NCBI GenBank assembly: GCA_002316215.1
Contig: DCDB01000212.1
Coordinates: forward strand, 1 to 9,135
Direction of reading: 5' to 3'
Source: Lachnospiraceae bacterium UBA1066
GTDB lineage: Bacteria > Bacillota > Clostridia > Lachnospirales > Lachnospiraceae
Length of the DNA: 9,135 nucleotides
The first letter of the stretch is position 1, and each line of letters opens with the position of its first letter. Made by a program: the position numbers and the translations under genes. Below the pieces are notes generated by a model. That model saw only the letters and a list, made by a program, of their open reading frames with translations. It made no database searches and had not been told where the DNA came from. Positions 6,920 through 9,135 of the stretch are shown here, in pieces.

Positions 6920-9135
6920 ATGAAAAGAAATGTAAAAGTCGGCAGGACAATTGCATTTTTTCCAGCTATTGTTATAATGGCAGTTCTTGCCTTAATGACA
7001 GCGGTTTGTGCTGTCGGGGTACATGCGGAAGAACAGGAAACCCGCCGGACGGTCAAAGTAGCGGTTCTCAATGATTCGATCTACGCGGATCAGGATGAAA
7101 ACGGAAACTGGAGCGGCATTGATGTCGAGCGCATGATTGATATTTCCCAGAAAGCGGGATTTGATGTGGAATTTATTGATTCCAGCGCCGACCCGGATTT
7201 TATGGGAAATCTTGATAACGGAACCTATGATATTGTGGCGGATGTGGCGATTACACCGGAGAGGGAAGAGCAGTATTTATTTACCGACGAGGAGATGGGG
7301 ACAAACAACAGCACTCTGACTGTAAGAACCGATGACAACCGCTGGGATTATGGAAATATCGAGCAGATTTCCGAAATGAAAATTGGGGTAGTCAGCACCT
7401 ACTCCAATAATGCGGAATTTCGTTCCTGGTGCCAAAAACATGATGTCTCTCCTGAAATAACGGAATATAAAACAATCACGGATATGACGGATGCCCTGCG
7501 AAACGGAGAGCTCGACGGGGAGGTCATAAGTGTGGTCGGCGGAGAAGATTATTCGGAGCAATACCGTACAATCCTGAAATTCCTTCAGGAGCCGTATGCT
7601 TTTGCTTTCCGCAAAGATGATATAGAACTGAAAAACGAGGTGGATGCCGCGGTTGCGCTGATACTTTCCGGGGATGCCGAATATTTTACGGAACTGAAGA
7701 ATAAATATGAGACGCAGTTTAAAAGCAATATACTTCCTTTTTCTTCGTCCGAAAAACAATATATAGCCGATCATCCGGTGATGAAAATCGCTGTTGTTGA
7801 AAATGAAATGCCGTATTATAAGAAAAACGCCGATGGTTCGGATGACGGCATTATTCCGGATTACTATGGGCGGCTGTCCGAATGGACGGGGCTTAAATTC
7901 AGTTACGCCACTTACGCAACCTATGATGAAGCAGTAGAATCCGTTCAGAATAATGAGAACGATATTCTCGGCATTTACGGGAACGGGCTCATTAGCGCTA
8001 ACCGGGATAAGTTATCGCTGACAGACAGAATCTCCAGTATCACCTGCATTTTACTTACGAATCCGGGAGGGGATATCACCGGAAAGCAGAGGCTTGCAAC
8101 TGCAGCTACCATTTCGGAAGCTCTGAAGCCCGGGATCGCCAGGATTTTTCCTGATTCCACAATGACGGAATATGCCGATACGCAGGCCTGCTTTGACGCT
8201 GTCAAAAGCCAAGAGGCGGACGCCGTGCTCGCGGGTCTTTACAGCACTACCTGGCTGACCAACCAGATGAATTCCACTACTTACAGCATTATCCCGATTT
8301 CCGGAATCAGCTATGACCTTTGTGCTGCCGTCCGGAAAGATGATCAGATGCTGTGCTCCATCCTGAACAAAGGAATTGCCGCGACGAAAGGTGATTTCAT
8401 CGGAATCGCGACAAAGGACACATTGCCGGAAGATGATCTCAGAACCACGATTTCCAGGATCCCGCCGGGCATCATCGTTTCCGTCGTCAGTGTCCTTCTT
8501 GTCCTGGTTATCGGTCTTACATGGGCGATTATTATGCTTGGAAAGCGGCAGAAGGAACGTACTGCCGTTCTGGCAGCGCAGGCAGAGACAGAGAAACAGA
8601 AACTTCTGGTGGCGGAAATAGAAAAGAATACGGACGACCGGAACCGTTTCTTTGCAAATATCAGTCATGATATGCGTACGCCGCTTAACGCAGTTCTCGG
8701 CTTTGCGTCGCTGGCGCAAAAAGACGATATCACGGAAGAAACCAGAAAAGAATACATTTCAAAAATACAGATGTCCGGAAGTCTTCTGCTGGAACTGATC
8801 AACGACACACTGACGCTTTCAAAAGCGAACAGCGGAAAACTGGAGCTGACTCCGGAGCCTGTCCGTGCAAAAGAACTTTTTGAATCGATCATCATTCCCA
8901 TCCGTCAGACAGCCGAAAAGAAAGGGGTGTTTTTTACGGCGGATTTTACGGGTGCCGCAGATCGCATCATCTTAGTCGATAGGCTGAATTTCCAGAAAAT
9001 TCTGCTGAATCTTCTGTCAAATGCCGTCAAATTCACGCCGGAAGGCGGCCATGTGAGCATATGCTTTTACGATGAACCGCAGAAAACTTCCGGTGCGGAG
9101 CCTGCCATGCATTATGAGCCGGAACAAGGATCCGG
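6920..9135 (+). CDS. BvgS/EvgS-like sensor kinase with two Venus-flytrap domains, 3' partial
   Basis: The open frame runs off the window end (738 complete codons). The ATG at 6920 is chosen because it opens a signal peptide: basic start, hydrophobic stretch ~10-33, and a likely cleavage after VHA (residue 36). The ribosome site is weak (GGGA at 6912-6915). Residues ~43-262 and ~278-495 are two bacterial family 3 (amino-acid-type) binding domains. In each, an Arg aligns with the carboxylate-binding Arg of HisJ-type proteins: R115 in AITPER and R362 in ANRDKLSLTD. One membrane span (~516-541) leads through a coiled coil (~542-575), with no PAS or HAMP, to HisKA with H583 (NISHDMRTPLN). The ATPase N-box is present (N701, SNAVKFTPEGG); the window ends before the DxGxG box. 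A C-terminal receiver is likely by analogy with the neighbours but is not in view. It probably senses small amino-acid-like ligands directly; the ligand itself is unknown. Confidence 0.92.
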   Translation, partial: MKRNVKVGRTIAFFPAIVIMAVLALMTAVCAVGVHAEEQETRRTVKVAVLNDSIYADQDENGNWSGIDVERMIDISQKAGFDVEFIDSSADPDFMGNLDNGTYDIVADVAITPEREEQYLFTDEEMGTNNSTLTVRTDDNRWDYGNIEQISEMKIGVVSTYSNNAEFRSWCQKHDVSPEITEYKTITDMTDALRNGELDGEVISVVGGEDYSEQYRTILKFLQEPYAFAFRKDDIELKNEVDAAVALILSGDAEYFTELKNKYETQFKSNILPFSSSEKQYIADHPVMKIAVVENEMPYYKKNADGSDDGIIPDYYGRLSEWTGLKFSYATYATYDEAVESVQNNENDILGIYGNGLISANRDKLSLTDRISSITCILLTNPGGDITGKQRLATAATISEALKPGIARIFPDSTMTEYADTQACFDAVKSQEADAVLAGLYSTTWLTNQMNSTTYSIIPISGISYDLCAAVRKDDQMLCSILNKGIAATKGDFIGIATKDTLPEDDLRTTISRIPPGIIVSVVSVLLVLVIGLTWAIIMLGKRQKERTAVLAAQAETEKQKLLVAEIEKNTDDRNRFFANISHDMRTPLNAVLGFASLAQKDDITEETRKEYISKIQMSGSLLLELINDTLTLSKANSGKLELTPEPVRAKELFESIIIPIRQTAEKKGVFFTADFTGAADRIILVDRLNFQKILLNLLSNAVKFTPEGGHVSICFYDEPQKTSGAEPAMHYEPEQGS

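Noticed and set aside
8051..8719. A 222-codon minus-strand open frame
   Set aside because: It lies wholly antisense to the flytrap kinase, whose frame carries clear binding-protein, membrane and HisKA motifs. The minus-strand translation has a low-complexity, Arg/Asp-rich look and no recognisable motif.
1976..9046. Repeated AAATTCACGCCG at about 1977, 4193 and 9029
   Set aside because: All three encode the conserved KFTP of the kinase N-box, so protein conservation explains the repeat.
1..9135. CRISPR arrays, tRNA or rRNA genes, insertion sequences
   Set aside because: No regularly spaced repeats, cloverleaf or rRNA-like sequence, transposase motifs or flanking terminal repeats were seen; nearly all of the window is accounted for by the four genes.

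Overview
The window looks like a stretch of chromosome from a Gram-positive anaerobe of the Clostridia, most plausibly a Lachnospiraceae-type gut bacterium. This rests on the style of the proteins (large hybrid sensor kinases with SHDIRTPLN/SHDMRTPLN H-boxes, a lipoprotein binding protein, PAS-like segments of a kind common in that group), the strong GGAGG ribosome site at 4929-4936, and a moderate GC content judged by eye. No marker gene fixes the genus, so the placement is inference.

All four genes lie on the plus strand and concern sensing. (1) 1-2731: the C-terminal part of a soluble GAF-PAS-type hybrid histidine kinase; its start lies upstream of the window. (2) About 2804-4930: a membrane hybrid histidine kinase with a Cache-like extracytoplasmic domain. 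(3) 4944-6782: a lipoprotein in which a family 1 (sugar-type) solute-binding domain is fused to a 5'-nucleotidase C-terminal-like domain with no phosphatase domain. (4) 6920 to the window end: a BvgS/EvgS-like kinase with two amino-acid-type Venus-flytrap domains, one membrane span, HisKA and the start of the ATPase domain; it is cut off by the window edge.

Genes 2 and 3 are tightly coupled: the ribosome site of gene 3 overlaps the stop codon of gene 2. Gene 1 to gene 2 is separated by a 72-base spacer if the better-supported start at 2804 is used, and that spacer holds a perfect 7-bp hairpin. Gene 3 to gene 4 is separated by 137 bases with a consensus -10 box. The two spacers share an exact 11-base word (TTCCTGCAGAC), and the core TGCAGAC occurs three times in spacer DNA, which suggests a common regulatory element before the two membrane kinases.

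As a whole the window reads as a multi-input phosphorelay cluster: one intracellular sensor, two membrane sensors and one tethered extracellular binding protein. There is no ABC permease, Hpt protein or DNA-binding response regulator in view, so the binding protein is more likely a sensing partner than an importer subunit, and the output component must lie elsewhere. There are no RNA genes, insertion sequences, CRISPR arrays or clear terminators in the window.
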